This document shows, in pieces, positions 10,481 through 21,220 of a stretch of DNA of 64,000 nucleotides; position 1 is the first letter of the stretch, and each line of letters opens with the position of its first letter. Made by a program: the position numbers and the translations under genes. Below the pieces are notes generated by a model, which ran no database searches, was not told where the DNA came from, and saw nothing but the letters and a program-made list of their open reading frames with translations. This DNA comes from Acidobacteriota bacterium (GTDB taxonomy: Bacteria; Acidobacteriota; Vicinamibacteria; Vicinamibacterales; CAVVIG01), in assembly GCA_020850715.1 (NCBI GenBank), contig JADZED010000027.1:1-64000 (forward strand), given 5' to 3'.

Positions 10481-11392
10481 ATGCCCCACGTCCCCGTCGC
10501 CGACCCCGGCGCCGCCGCCCTGGCGGCGCGCGCCGACGGCCGCTGGGCCGCCCTCGAGGCCGCCCGCCCCGATCTGGCCCCCGCGCTCGCGCTGCAGCGC
10601 CGGCTGCTGAGCATCGTGATCCGGCTGTCGTCGTCGATGACCCCCGCGCGGCTGCCCCGGCTGTCGCTGCCGCCGAGGTATGTCGCGGCGAAGCTCGCCC
10701 GCGGCGTGCCGGCGCTGGCCGGAGAGCCGATCCCGGTTCCGGGCGCCGCCCTCGCGCCTGCCCTCGACCTCCTCTGCCGGGAGCTCGCGGACGGCGGCGC
10801 CGGCGAGGCGGCCGCGCATATCGGTGAACACATCGCGTCAGGACGCCTCGACGCCGCGTCGCTGCTGACGGCGTCGGTCAACCGCGATCAGCAGGCCATT
10901 CGGGAGGGCGCGATCCGCCTCGGGCTCGCGCCGGATCTGGTCTGGCTGGTTGGCGAGCTCGCGGCCAGTCCGTTCGTCCACGCGCTGCAGCGCGCGATCC
11001 TGGCGGGCCGCGATCTGGCGGCTGCGCTCGATGCCTGGCGCCACGGCTGCTGCCCGGCGTGCGGCTCGTGGCCGGCGATGGCGGAGGTTGCCGCCGGATA
11101 TCGCACCCTGCGCTGCTCGTTCTGCGCCGCGGCGTGGGCGCTGGATACGTACGCCTGCATCTACTGCGGCGATGGCGGAGAGAGCTTCACGACCGCCGCG
11201 CCCGACGAGGCGCGCAAGGATCGGCGCCTGGAGCTGTGCCGGGCCTGCGGCAGCTATCTGAAGACCGCCGATGCCGACGGGCTCTCGCCGTTTCCGCTGC
11301 TGGCGATCGCCGATCTCGAGACGCTGGATCTCGACGTCGCGGCCATGGAACACGGTTACGCGCGGCCGGCGCTCAGGCTCTTTCCTCGTTAG
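10481..11392 (+). CDS. fdhE: FdhE-like formate dehydrogenase accessory protein
   Basis: CPACGSWP, LRCSFCA, CIYCG, CRACGSYLKT zinc-finger pattern. Confidence 0.85.
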   Translation: MPHVPVADPGAAALAARADGRWAALEAARPDLAPALALQRRLLSIVIRLSSSMTPARLPRLSLPPRYVAAKLARGVPALAGEPIPVPGAALAPALDLLCRELADGGAGEAAAHIGEHIASGRLDAASLLTASVNRDQQAIREGAIRLGLAPDLVWLVGELAASPFVHALQRAILAGRDLAAALDAWRHGCCPACGSWPAMAEVAAGYRTLRCSFCAAAWALDTYACIYCGDGGESFTTAAPDEARKDRRLELCRACGSYLKTADADGLSPFPLLAIADLETLDLDVAAMEHGYARPALRLFPR

Positions 11393-12924
11393 CGGCCCGG
11401 CCCGGGCCCCATCGCCAGCGCGCCGAGATGCTCGCCCGATTCCTGCTCCACGTCCTGGTGCAGGCTGTTGCCGTGGGCGTCCATCGTCACGATCGCCGGG
11501 AAGTCCTCGACCGTCAGATGCCACATCGCTTCGGGCGTCCCGAGATCGAGCAGCGACACGCCGTCGACGCGCGCGATCGTCCGCGCGTAGAACTGGGCGG
11601 CGCCGCCGATCGCGTTCAGGTACACGGCGCCTTCGTCCTTCAGTGCGGCGAGGGTCTTCGCACCCATGCCGCCCTTGCCGATCACCGCGCGGATGCCGTA
11701 CCGCCTGATGATCTCGCCCTGGTACGGCTCCTCGCGGATGCTCGTCGTCGGGCCGGCCGCCGTGACGCGCCACCGGTCCCCTTCCTTCACCACCACGGGG
11801 CCGCAGTGATAGAGCGCCGAGCCGCGGAGATCCACCGGCGGATCGTGCTTCATCAGATGCGCGTGCACGGCGTCGCGGCCGGTGAACACGCGGCCCGACA
11901 CCAGCACGACGTCGCCCACCCGCAGCGAGCGGACCTGCGCCTCGCTCAGCGGCGTTCGCAACGCGACCTCGCGTCCCGTGCGCGCGAAGCCCGCCCGCTC
12001 CAGCATGGGGTGCGCGGGCCGCGCCGGATCGCGGTACAGCCAGCGATCGATCGCGCCGGTCGATCGATCGAGGACGATGCCGAGCCGGCGGAACGCCCAG
12101 CAGTCGTAGGCGACCGAGACGAAGAAGCTGGCGGGCAGGCGATTCAGCGCCCCGATCTTGCAGCCGATGAGCGTCACCCTGCCGCCGAATCCCATCGGGC
12201 CGATCGCCAGCGCGTTCACCTCCGCCATGATGGACGCTTCGAGCTCGGCGAGCCGCGGATCGGCGTTGACGTCGTCGAGCGTGCGGAACAGCTGCGCCTT
12301 TGCGTGCAGGTAGCCGGACGTGCGGTCGCCGCCGACGCAGACGCCCACGGCGCCCGGTGAACAGCCCTTGCCCTGCGCGTTCCACACCGCGTGCAGGACG
12401 CACTTCTTCACGCCCTCGAGATTGCGATCGGCGCGACCGAGGTGCGGGAGCTCGACCGGCACGGCGTACTGGGCGTTGGTGTTCTCGCAGCCGCCGCCCT
12501 TGAGGATGAGCCGGATCTCGATCTCGTCGCGCTCCCACTGCTCGAAGTGCACGATCGGCGTGCCGGGACCGAGATTGTCGCCGGAGTTCGCGCCGGTGAT
12601 CGAATCGACGGAATTCGGCCTGAGCTTGCCCCGCCGGGTCGCTTCGGCGACCGCCTCGCGAATCTGCTGCCGCATCCAGATCTGGTTGGCGCCGACCGGC
12701 ACGCGCAGCTCGAAGGTCGGCATCCCCGTGTCCTGGCAGATGGCCCCTTCGCCGTCGGCGGCCAGGTCGATGTTCTGCGCGATGATCGTGAGCGCCTGGG
12801 CCGCGCGCGTGCCGGACGGTTCGGCGCCGAACGCCGTCTTCATCGCGGCGCGGACATCCGGCGGCAGATCGGTGGAGGTGCGGACGATGAGTTGGAGGAC
12901 GCTCTCCTGGAACGACGGCAGCAT
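11389..12924 (-). CDS. Class I (Fe-S) fumarate hydratase
   Basis: GAICQDTGMPTF, KGGGCENTN, TAAGPTTSIREEPY, VIGKGGMG motifs; alpha and beta parts in one chain. Confidence 0.9.
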   Translation of the reverse strand: MLPSFQESVLQLIVRTSTDLPPDVRAAMKTAFGAEPSGTRAAQALTIIAQNIDLAADGEGAICQDTGMPTFELRVPVGANQIWMRQQIREAVAEATRRGKLRPNSVDSITGANSGDNLGPGTPIVHFEQWERDEIEIRLILKGGGCENTNAQYAVPVELPHLGRADRNLEGVKKCVLHAVWNAQGKGCSPGAVGVCVGGDRTSGYLHAKAQLFRTLDDVNADPRLAELEASIMAEVNALAIGPMGFGGRVTLIGCKIGALNRLPASFFVSVAYDCWAFRRLGIVLDRSTGAIDRWLYRDPARPAHPMLERAGFARTGREVALRTPLSEAQVRSLRVGDVVLVSGRVFTGRDAVHAHLMKHDPPVDLRGSALYHCGPVVVKEGDRWRVTAAGPTTSIREEPYQGEIIRRYGIRAVIGKGGMGAKTLAALKDEGAVYLNAIGGAAQFYARTIARVDGVSLLDLGTPEAMWHLTVEDFPAIVTMDAHGNSLHQDVEQESGEHLGALAMGPGPGR

Positions 12925-12961
12925 ACGGGAAGTATACTGGTCGCCGAGGTCGTGAGCTGAC

Positions 12962-14395
12962 GTGAGCGCCCAGCGCCCGGCGCCCGCCGCCGAGTCCCGC
13001 ATCGAGCGCGATCCGCTCGGCGAGCTTGCCGTGCCCGTCGACGCCTACTACGGCATCCAGACCGCGCGCGCCGCCGCCAATTTCCCCGTGAGCGGGCTGC
13101 GTGCGCCCGCCGACCTCGTCACCGCGACCATCCTGGTCAAGAAGGCGGCCGCCGAAGCCAACGGCGCGCTCGCGCGGCTCGATCCGGAGATCGCGCGCGC
13201 CATCATCTCCGCCGCTGACGAGATCCTGTCGGGCGCACTTCGCGATCAGTTCATCGTCGACGTGTATCAGGCGGGCGCCGGCACGTCGCACAACATGAAC
13301 GCCAACGAGGTGCTGGCGAACCGCGCGGCGGAGGTGCTCGGCGAGCCGCGCGGCAGCTACCGGCGCGTCCACCCCAACGACCACGTCAACATGAGCCAGT
13401 CGACCAACGACGTCTACCCGACCGCGACGCGGCTCGCGTTGCTGCTCGGCGCCGGCCCGCTGGTCTCCTCGGCGCACGCGCTGGCCGGCGCGCTCGCCCT
13501 CAAGGCCGATGCCCTCGGCGCGATCCTGAAGACCGGCCGCACGCACCTGCAGGACGCGGTGCCGATCACCATGGGCCAGGAGATCGGCGGTTGGGCGGCC
13601 TGCATCCGCCGCGGCGCCGAGGATGTCGCCGATGCGTCGGAGCAGCTGCTGGAGCTGAACATCGGCGCCACCGCCGTCGGCACGGGCCTCAACGCCGGCG
13701 ACGAGTACCGCCGCCGCGTCGTTGCCAGCCTGGCGCGCGACACGAAGCTGGCCCTCAGGCCCGCGCCCAACCTGTTCCGCGTCACGCAGAGCATGGGGGA
13801 CGTGCTGGCGTACTCAGGGGCCATGCGCCGGCTCGCAGTGGAGCTCGGGAAGGTGGCCAGCGATCTGCGGCTCCTCAGCATGGGTCCGCGGGCCGGATTG
13901 TCGGAGCTCGTGCTGCCCGCCGTGCAGCCGGGTTCGTCGATCATGCCGGGGAAGGTGAACCCGTCGATCCCCGAGATGGTCAATCAGGTCTGCTTCCAGG
14001 TCATCGGGTGCGATACGACGGTGACGATGGCGTGCGAGGCGGGGCAGCTGGAGCTGAACGTGATGATGCCCGTCATCGCGTGGAACACGCTGCACGCGTC
14101 GACGATTCTCGGGGCCTCCATGAACATCCTGCGCGTCCGGTGCGTCGACGGGATGGCCGCCAACGAGGTGCGCGCCCGCGAACTGCTGGATCGGAGCACC
14201 GCGGCCGCGACCGCGCTGAGCCCGTACATCGGGTACGCGGCGACCGCGGAGATCGCCAAGGAGTCGGTGCGCACCGGGAGGCCGGTCCGCGAGATCGCGC
14301 TCCAGCGCGGCCTGCTGGATGCGGCGCGGCTCGACGCGATCCTGTCGGTGGAGGCGATGACGCGCGGCGGGATCGTCGGCGGGGACGAGCCATGA
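12962..14395 (+). CDS. aspA: Aspartate ammonia-lyase / class II fumarase family
   Basis: MSQSTNDVYPTA, GSSIMPGKVNPSIPEMVNQVC signature. Confidence 0.85.
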   Translation: MSAQRPAPAAESRIERDPLGELAVPVDAYYGIQTARAAANFPVSGLRAPADLVTATILVKKAAAEANGALARLDPEIARAIISAADEILSGALRDQFIVDVYQAGAGTSHNMNANEVLANRAAEVLGEPRGSYRRVHPNDHVNMSQSTNDVYPTATRLALLLGAGPLVSSAHALAGALALKADALGAILKTGRTHLQDAVPITMGQEIGGWAACIRRGAEDVADASEQLLELNIGATAVGTGLNAGDEYRRRVVASLARDTKLALRPAPNLFRVTQSMGDVLAYSGAMRRLAVELGKVASDLRLLSMGPRAGLSELVLPAVQPGSSIMPGKVNPSIPEMVNQVCFQVIGCDTTVTMACEAGQLELNVMMPVIAWNTLHASTILGASMNILRVRCVDGMAANEVRARELLDRSTAAATALSPYIGYAATAEIAKESVRTGRPVREIALQRGLLDAARLDAILSVEAMTRGGIVGGDEP

Positions 14396-15159
14396 GCCGG
14401 CGCGTCGTGCCGCTTGCGTTGGCCGGCGCCATCGGCGCCGGCGCGATCGCCGGCCGCATCGACGTCGTGCGGGCCACCGCTCCCGCCCCGGGTGCGACGA
14501 TGGGCGCGGCGCCGGCCATCAGACCTGCCCTTGTCGGGCCGGCCTCTGCCTGGGCCGCCCGGCAGGCCAAACCGAAGGGCCGTCTCTTCCCGCCGCAGGA
14601 TCTCGGCCTCATCCAGGCGCCCGATCGCGAGCTGTGGCAGAAGCCCGATCAGATCATGGACGCCCTGCACATCGCCGAAGGCTCCACCGTAGCCGATCTG
14701 GGAGCGGGCGGCGGCTGGTTCACCGTGCGGCTGGCGCGCCGCGTCGGACCCAATGGCCTCGTCTACGCCGAGGACATCCAGCCCGAGATGATCGAGGCGG
14801 TCGAGCGGCGCATGCAGGAGGAAGGCGTGCGCAACGTGCGCACCGTGCTCGGGACGCCGACCGACCCGCGCCTGCCGTCGGCGGTCGACGCCGTCCTGAT
14901 CGTGGACGTCTACCACGAGCTCGACGAGCCGGTCACCGTGCTGCGGAATGTCGCCCGCTCGCTCAAGCCGCAGGGGCGCATCGGCGTTGTCGGATACGAC
15001 GCCGGCGGCGGAGGTCCGGGACCCGCGCCCAACGAACGCGTCGATCCGCAGACGGTGATCGCCGATGCGACCCGGGCCGGTCTCGAGCTGACCTTGCGCG
15101 AGCCGGTGCCCCCGTTCCAGTTCCTGCTCGTCTTCGGCGTCAGGCGTGCGGACCGGTAA
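14392..15159 (+). CDS. SAM-dependent methyltransferase with N-terminal signal-like segment
   Basis: VADLGAGGGWFTVRLARRV, AEDIQPEMIEAVERR; ATGA overlap with aspA; hydrophobic N-terminus. Confidence 0.75.
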   Translation: MSRRVVPLALAGAIGAGAIAGRIDVVRATAPAPGATMGAAPAIRPALVGPASAWAARQAKPKGRLFPPQDLGLIQAPDRELWQKPDQIMDALHIAEGSTVADLGAGGGWFTVRLARRVGPNGLVYAEDIQPEMIEAVERRMQEEGVRNVRTVLGTPTDPRLPSAVDAVLIVDVYHELDEPVTVLRNVARSLKPQGRIGVVGYDAGGGGPGPAPNERVDPQTVIADATRAGLELTLREPVPPFQFLLVFGVRRADR

Positions 15160-15952
15160 CGTCCCCGCGGCGCTGACCATCGCCGGCAGCGATCCGAGCG
15201 GCGGCGCCGGCCTGCAGGCCGATCTCGAGACCTTCGCCGCGCACGGCGTCCACGGCTGCAGCGCCGTCACCGCAGTGACCAGCCAGAACACGGTGGGCAT
15301 CACCGGCAGCGTCGTGCTCGGCGCCGACCTGGTCGGCGCCCAGATCGAAGCCATCGCCGCCGACATTCCGATCCGCGCGGTGAAGACCGGCATGCTCGGC
15401 GCCGCGGCGGTGGTCGAGGCGGTGGCGGCCGCCATCGGACAGCTCGATCTTCCGCAGGTCGTGGTGGATCCCGTCATGGTCTCCTCGAGCGGCACCCGGC
15501 TGCTCGACGCCGACGGCGTGCAGATGCTTCGCGCGGAGCTGCTGCCGCGGGCGCTCGTGGTCACGCCCAACGTCCCCGAGGCCGAGGTGCTGAGCGGCGT
15601 CGCGATCAGCTCGCCACGGGATGCGCAAGAGGCCGCGCGGCGGATCCAGGGCCTGGGGTGTTCGGCGGTGATCGTGACCGGAGGCCACGCGCCTGGCGAC
15701 GAGGTCGTCGATCTGCTGTTCGACGGGCGGACGTTCCACCAGTGCCGTACGCTGCGGATGGCGGCGCCGGGCGGCGTGCACGGCACCGGCTGCACGTTCG
15801 CAGCGGCGGTCGCGGCCAACCTCGCGCTCGGCTGTCCGCTCCTGGATGCGGCGGCGCGGGCGCAGGCGTACGTCGCCGGCGCGATTGCGCACGCCAGGGC
15901 CATCGGCCGCGGCGCCGCACTCCTCGATCATTTCTGGCGGACCTCCGGCTGA
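15146..15952 (+). CDS. thiD: Hydroxymethylpyrimidine/phosphomethylpyrimidine kinase
   Basis: LTIAGSDPSGGAGLQADLETF, DPVMVSSSG, GTGCTFAAA. Confidence 0.95.
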   Translation: MRTGNVPAALTIAGSDPSGGAGLQADLETFAAHGVHGCSAVTAVTSQNTVGITGSVVLGADLVGAQIEAIAADIPIRAVKTGMLGAAAVVEAVAAAIGQLDLPQVVVDPVMVSSSGTRLLDADGVQMLRAELLPRALVVTPNVPEAEVLSGVAISSPRDAQEAARRIQGLGCSAVIVTGGHAPGDEVVDLLFDGRTFHQCRTLRMAAPGGVHGTGCTFAAAVAANLALGCPLLDAAARAQAYVAGAIAHARAIGRGAALLDHFWRTSG

Positions 15953-16051
15953 GCGCCGGCGAGGCGCCGGCATGCACAAGGCCGCCCGGGCGCGGGCGAC
16001 GTTCAAGCGCCGCCTGCGCCCGGACCGCGAGAGGCGTCTTATACTGGTTGG

Positions 16052-16537
16052 GTGATGAATCCCCCGCTGCTCGGCATCGGGCCGGCGCCGCTGGCGCTCG
16101 CGCCGCTGGTGCAGGCGATCGCCGCCGGCGCCCGCGATCAGGGCGCGGTGGTCTCGTTTCTGGGGCTGGTCCGCGATCACAACGTGGGACGACGGGTGCA
16201 GCACATCGTGTACGACGCCTATGAGCCGCTGGCGATCAAGGCGTTCGAACGGATTGCGGCCGAGATCGCCGGCCGATGGCCGGCCGCGCGCCTCGCGCTG
16301 CACCATCGAACCGGCCGGCTCGAGATCGGCGAAGCCAGCGTGGCGATCGTGGTGGCGACCGCGCACCGGGCCGAGGCCTATGCGGCGTGCCGCTATGCGA
16401 TCGAACGCGTGAAACAGATCGCTCCGGTATGGAAGCACGAGTACTTCGAGGGCGGCGACGTCTGGATCGAAGGCGCGACCGCCGATCCCGACGACCAGGC
16501 GGCGCGGGCCGACGCGGAGCGTGTGGCATGCGCGTGA
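16052..16537 (+). CDS. moaE: Molybdopterin synthase catalytic subunit
   Basis: GAVVSFLGLVRDHN, HRTGRLEIGE, VKQIAPVWKHEYF. Confidence 0.93.
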   Translation: MMNPPLLGIGPAPLALAPLVQAIAAGARDQGAVVSFLGLVRDHNVGRRVQHIVYDAYEPLAIKAFERIAAEIAGRWPAARLALHHRTGRLEIGEASVAIVVATAHRAEAYAACRYAIERVKQIAPVWKHEYFEGGDVWIEGATADPDDQAARADAERVACA

Positions 16538-16773
16538 CGGTGCGGCTGTTCGCGCGGCTGCGGGACATCGCCGGCGCCGGCGAGCTGGAGCGGCCGATCG
16601 CGCCTGGCGCCACGATTGCCTCGGTCTGGCGCGATCTGGCGCGCGAGTACCCCGATTTCGCGCAGTACGAGCGGTCGATCTCGAGCGCGGTCAATCTCGA
16701 CTACGCGCGCATGGATCGCGCGATCGCCGACGGCGACGAGATCGCGTTCCTCCCCCCGGTATCGGGCGGATGA
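16528..16773 (+). CDS. moaD: Molybdopterin synthase sulfur carrier subunit
   Basis: 81 aa beta-grasp protein ending in ...FLPPVSGG; overlaps moaE. Confidence 0.92.
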   Translation: MRVTVRLFARLRDIAGAGELERPIAPGATIASVWRDLAREYPDFAQYERSISSAVNLDYARMDRAIADGDEIAFLPPVSGG

Positions 16774-16780
16774 TCACGTG

Positions 16781-17854
16781 ATGTTCGACAAGCTGGACGC
16801 GGAAGAACGCCGCTACGAGGAGCTGCTGCACCTGCTCGGCACGCCCGCCGTGCAGAACGATGCGGCGGAGTACCGGAAGCGCGCCAAGGCGCTCGCCGAC
16901 CTCGAACTGCTGGTCGAGCGCTACCGCGAGTACAAGACCGTCGCCGCCGATCTCGCGCAGGCGGAGGAGCTCGCCGGCGGCGGCGACGCCGACATGCGGG
17001 AGCTCGCCCGCGAGGAGATGAAGGCGCTCGGCGCCCGACGCGACGCGTTGATCGCCGAACTGAAGATCCTGCTGGTGCCCAAGGACCCGAACGACGCGAA
17101 GAACGTCGTGCTCGAGATCCGGGCCGGGACCGGCGGCGACGAGGCCGCGCTGTTCGCGGCCGAGCTGTTCCGCATGTACAACAAGTTCGCGGAGCGGCAG
17201 GGCTGGCGCGTGGACGTGATGTCGACGAGCGACACCGGCGTCGGCGGCATGAAGGAAGTGATCGCGACGATCGAAGGGCGGGGAGTCTACAGCCGACTGA
17301 AGTACGAGAGCGGCGTGCATCGCGTGCAGCGGGTCCCCGCCACCGAAGCCAGCGGCCGCATCCACACGTCGACCGCCACGGTGGCGGTGCTGCCAGAGGC
17401 CGAAGATGTCGACGTCCAGATCGATCCGAAGGATCTGCGGATCGACACGTTCTGTTCGAGCGGCCCGGGCGGCCAGAGCGTGAACACCACCTACTCGGCC
17501 GTGCGGATCACCCACCTGCCCACCAACACGGTCGTCTCGCAGCAGGACGAGAAGTCGCAGGTGAAGAATCGCGCCAAGGCGATGAAGGTGCTGCGCGCGC
17601 GGCTCTACGAGATGGAGCTGCGCAAGCAGCAGGATGCGATCGCCAGGGACCGCCGCAGCCAGGTCGGCACGGGCGAGCGCTCCGAGAAGATCCGCACCTA
17701 CAACTATCCCCAGAACCGCATCACCGATCATCGCGTCAACTTCACGACGCACCGGCTGGCCGAGGTGCTCAACGGCGACCTCGCCGAGCTGCTCGACAAC
17801 ACCAGCAGCTACTTCCAGTCGGAGAAGCTGAAGGACGCCACCGCCATCTCGTGA
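16781..17854 (+). CDS. prfA: Peptide chain release factor 1
   Basis: [23 protein letters not shown] (GGQ motif); [16 protein letters not shown]. Confidence 0.97.
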   Translation: MFDKLDAEERRYEELLHLLGTPAVQNDAAEYRKRAKALADLELLVERYREYKTVAADLAQAEELAGGGDADMRELAREEMKALGARRDALIAELKILLVPKDPNDAKNVVLEIRAGTGGDEAALFAAELFRMYNKFAERQGWRVDVMSTSDTGVGGMKEVIATIEGRGVYSRLKYESGVHRVQRVPATEASGRIHTSTATVAVLPEAEDVDVQIDPKDLRIDTFCSSGPGGQSVNTTYSAVRITHLPTNTVVSQQDEKSQVKNRAKAMKVLRARLYEMELRKQQDAIARDRRSQVGTGERSEKIRTYNYPQNRITDHRVNFTTHRLAEVLNGDLAELLDNTSSYFQSEKLKDATAIS

Positions 17855-18702
17855 CCATCCAGGCGTGCGTCGCCGCCGCCAGCGGCCGCCTCCAACTGGC
17901 CGGTCTCTCGCCGGCCGAGGCGGACCTGTCGGCGCGCGTGCTGGCCGAGCACGTCCTCGGCTGGGAGACCGCGGCGCTCCTGTCGGCGGCGCACGACACG
18001 GCGCCCGACGGATTTCGCGATCGATACGAGCCACTCGTCGCGCGCCGGGCCGCGCGCGAGCCGCTGCCCTACATCACGGGATCGCGCGAATTCTGGGGCC
18101 TCGATTTCGAGGTCTCGCCGGCGGTCCTGATTCCCCGTCCCGAGTCCGAGCTGATTGTCGAAGCGTCGCTCGACGCGCTGCCGCCGGGCGGCCACGCGCA
18201 CATCGCCGACGCGTGCACCGGCAGCGGCATTCTCGCGGTGTCGCTGGCGCGCGAACGGCCGGGAGCTTCGGTGGTGGCGACCGACATCTCGGCCGAGGCC
18301 CTCGAGGTGGCCCGCCGGAACGCGGCGCGGCACCTCGTCGCCGGGCGCGTGGCGTTGGTCCGGGGCGATCTGCTCACGCCGGTGGCCGGGCCATTCGAGC
18401 TGATCGTCTGCAACCCGCCCTACGTCGCCGAGACCGCGCAGCCGGCGCTCCAGCCGGAAGTGCGCGATCACGAACCGGCGATCGCGATCTTCGGCGGCGC
18501 CGACGGCCTGCAACTGCTCGCGCGCATGATCCGGCAGGCGCCGTCGCGGCTGACGCCGGGGGGATTCCTGATCTTCGAGTTCGGATTCGGCCAGGACGTG
18601 CAGATCGAGGAGCTCATCGCGGCGAGCCCCGGCCTCGAGCTGGCCGGCTTCAGGCGCGATCTCCAGGGCATCGCGCGCACCTGCATTGCGCGCCGGACGT
18701 GA
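17851..18702 (+). CDS. prmC: Release factor glutamine methyltransferase
   Basis: [28 protein letters not shown]; overlaps prfA stop. Confidence 0.95.
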   Translation: MTIQACVAAASGRLQLAGLSPAEADLSARVLAEHVLGWETAALLSAAHDTAPDGFRDRYEPLVARRAAREPLPYITGSREFWGLDFEVSPAVLIPRPESELIVEASLDALPPGGHAHIADACTGSGILAVSLARERPGASVVATDISAEALEVARRNAARHLVAGRVALVRGDLLTPVAGPFELIVCNPPYVAETAQPALQPEVRDHEPAIAIFGGADGLQLLARMIRQAPSRLTPGGFLIFEFGFGQDVQIEELIAASPGLELAGFRRDLQGIARTCIARRT

Positions 18703-18736
18703 ACGATTCCGACGACCCGAGGGAGCACACGACACC

Positions 18737-19084
18737 ATGAACGATGCCTGCCTCTTCTGCAAGATCGTCGCACGCGCGATCCCGGCCTCGATCGTCTACG
18801 AAGACGAGCGCCTGCTCGCTTTCGACGACATCAACCCGCAGGCGCCGACGCACGTGCTCGTCGTCCCCAAGCGCCACATCGCGACGCTCAGCGATCTCGC
18901 GCCGGGCGACGACCCGATCGTCGGCGAGCTCGTCCGCCGCGCCGCCGCCATCGCCGCCGACCGCGGCATCGCCGCGGGTGGATTCCGCACCGTGTTCAAC
19001 ACGAACCGGGGTGCCGGACAGACGGTGTTCCACATCCATCTGCACCTGCTCGGCGGGCGGCCCATGCACTGGCCTCCCGGCTGA
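18737..19084 (+). CDS. HIT-family protein
   Basis: MNDACLFCKIVARAIPAS...GQTVFHIHLHLLGG. Confidence 0.95.
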   Translation: MNDACLFCKIVARAIPASIVYEDERLLAFDDINPQAPTHVLVVPKRHIATLSDLAPGDDPIVGELVRRAAAIAADRGIAAGGFRTVFNTNRGAGQTVFHIHLHLLGGRPMHWPPG

Positions 19085-19223
19085 CGCGCCGATGATTGTC
19101 CCGGTGACACGCCCTGCGGGAAGCCCGATGTTCAGGGCCGGTTTCGGGGTGGTTGTCGCCTCGTTCCAGTCAGGCGCTTCGATCTCGATCGCGGGTCTGG
19201 CGTGCGGTTTCAGCTTGAACAGG

Positions 19224-19961
19224 TCAGTCGGGGTGGCGTTCGGCCGGGGGCCGGGAATCGGCAGGCAGGGACAGGCAGCTCGCCGCGAGCAGGCCCGGCA
19301 GCTCGGCGAGCGAGCGAATCACCGGAACGCCGCAGTCGGGCGCCGGGAGGGCGCCGCGCCGCAGCAGCACCGCGCGCATCCCCGCGGCGAGCGCGCCCTC
19401 GACGTCCTGGCGCAGGTTGTCGCCCACCATGACCGCCGCCGCGGCTTCCACGCCGGCGAGCCTCAACGCGGCCCGGAAGATGTCGGGGTGCGGCTTCATC
19501 AGGCCGTACTCCGACGACGAAACAGCCGCGGCGATGAGGCCGTGCAGCTCGAAATGCGATTCGAACGACGCGAGGCACCGGTGCGAGTTCGAGATCAGCC
19601 CGATCCGGAAACCGGAGGCCGCCAGCGCGTGCATCACCTGCGGCACCTCTTCGTACAGCTCGAAGTGGCGGCACACCGCCCATTCGGCGTAGATCTCGCG
19701 CGCGCACGCGTCCACCTGTGCGCCGGTCCCGCCGATCCCCTCGATGACCCGGCGCGTATAGGCCACGAACAGCTCGGGATCGTATTCCTGGGTTCCGGGA
19801 TCCTCGAGCACCGGCGCGGCCTCGGCCACGGCGCAGTCGAACCGCGCCGGGTCGACACTCATGCCGTGGCGCGCGCAGGCCGCCTCGTAGCCCTCCGCCC
19901 GGAACATCGGCCCGGGACGAATCAGCGTGAAATCGACATCGAAGAAGACCGCCCGGGTCAC
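19224..19961 (-). CDS. HAD-family hydrolase
   Basis: VFFDVDFTLI, LISNS, KPHPDIF, MVGDNLRQDVEGA. Confidence 0.85.
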   Translation of the reverse strand: MTRAVFFDVDFTLIRPGPMFRAEGYEAACARHGMSVDPARFDCAVAEAAPVLEDPGTQEYDPELFVAYTRRVIEGIGGTGAQVDACAREIYAEWAVCRHFELYEEVPQVMHALAASGFRIGLISNSHRCLASFESHFELHGLIAAAVSSSEYGLMKPHPDIFRAALRLAGVEAAAAVMVGDNLRQDVEGALAAGMRAVLLRRGALPAPDCGVPVIRSLAELPGLLAASCLSLPADSRPPAERHPD

Positions 19962-21220
19962 GCGCCCTCGTATGGACCTGCCACCACGATCGTGGCGCGG
20001 TCGGGATCGACCAGCCGGCGGGCGGCGGCGTTTGCCGCGTCGACCGTCACCGCGCGCAGCAGGCCGGGCAGCCGGACGTCGTAGTCCTCGCCGAGGCCGA
20101 AGAGCTCGGACGTCTGCAGGAAGCCGGCGATCGCAGCATTGGTCTCGAGCGCGCGCGGAATCGAGCCGATCAGGTAGGTGCGCGACGCCTCCACCTCGCG
20201 CGGGGTCAGCCCCTCCCCGCGGACGTGCGACAGCTCTTCGTCGATGGACGCCACGGCGCGCTCCACGTTGGCGGGGCTCACGCCGGCGCGAATCGTCAGC
20301 GGGCCCTCGGCGACATTCGCGTCGAGCGCGCTGGAGACGTAGTAGGCCATGCCCTGCCGCTCCCGGATGCTGTCGCCCAGCCTGCCGCCGAGCGCATATT
20401 GTCCGAGCGCGTGATTCATCAGCCAGCAGGCGTAATAGTCGGGGTCGCTCCGCCGGATGGCGGTGAAGCCGTAGGCGATGTCGGCCTGAGCCTTGTTCAT
20501 CATCGGCACGACGATCCGCCGGCGTCCCGAGACGGGCGGCGGCGAAGGCACCGCGAGGGGCGGCGCCGCCGGCCTGCGCCACCCGCCGAACGCGCGCGCC
20601 GCGGCCTCCCGCGCCCGGCCGGTCTCGATGTCGCCCACGACGACGGCAGTCAGCGCCGACGGGGTGAACCGCTCGGCGTAGAGCCGGGCGAGCCGATCGC
20701 GCGTGAATCCCTCGACCAGCGCCACCGAGCCCTTCGTCCTGCGGCCGTAGGGGTGCGGCGGCGGATAGAGCAGGGCCATCAGCGCCTCGGTCGCCCGCAC
20801 GGCCGGGTTGTCCTCGTCCTGGCGAATGGCGGTGACGACTTCGCCTTTGCGCGTCGCCATCTCGGCATCCGGCAGCGACGGCGACGTCACGACGTCGGCA
20901 AGCAGGTCGAGGACGGGATCGAAGTCATCGGCCAGGCAGGTGCACACGAGCGAGAACAGGTGCCGCGTCACGCCGATGGCGAGCGTGACACCGCGGCCGT
21001 CGAGCGCCTCGGCGATCGCCCCGGCCGACCGCGCCGCGGTGCCGCGATCGATCACGCGCGACAGGAGCCACGTCATCCCCTCGCCGCCTGCCGGATCGGC
21101 GGCCGACCCTGCGCGTATCGCGAGGTTGATGGCCACCGCCGGCGTCGCCGTCGTCTGCTTCGCGAGCAGGACGACGCCGTTGTCGAGTCTCGTCCTGGCC
21201 GGCGCGAGGGCGGTCGCCAT
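19958..21220 (-). CDS. M16-family peptidase-like protein lacking the HxxEH zinc motif
   Basis: M16 fold sequence (LDNGVVLLAKQTTATPAVAINLAIRAGSAADP...); HxxEH position reads GMTWLLSRVIDRG. Confidence 0.85.
   Translation of the reverse strand: MATALAPARTRLDNGVVLLAKQTTATPAVAINLAIRAGSAADPAGGEGMTWLLSRVIDRGTAARSAGAIAEALDGRGVTLAIGVTRHLFSLVCTCLADDFDPVLDLLADVVTSPSLPDAEMATRKGEVVTAIRQDEDNPAVRATEALMALLYPPPHPYGRRTKGSVALVEGFTRDRLARLYAERFTPSALTAVVVGDIETGRAREAAARAFGGWRRPAAPPLAVPSPPPVSGRRRIVVPMMNKAQADIAYGFTAIRRSDPDYYACWLMNHALGQYALGGRLGDSIRERQGMAYYVSSALDANVAEGPLTIRAGVSPANVERAVASIDEELSHVRGEGLTPREVEASRTYLIGSIPRALETNAAIAGFLQTSELFGLGEDYDVRLPGLLRAVTVDAANAAARRLVDPDRATIVVAGPYEGA

Noticed and set aside
10838-13546. 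902-aa minus ORF overlapping fdhE, fumarase and aspA
   Set aside because: Overlaps three well-supported genes; no recognisable motifs.
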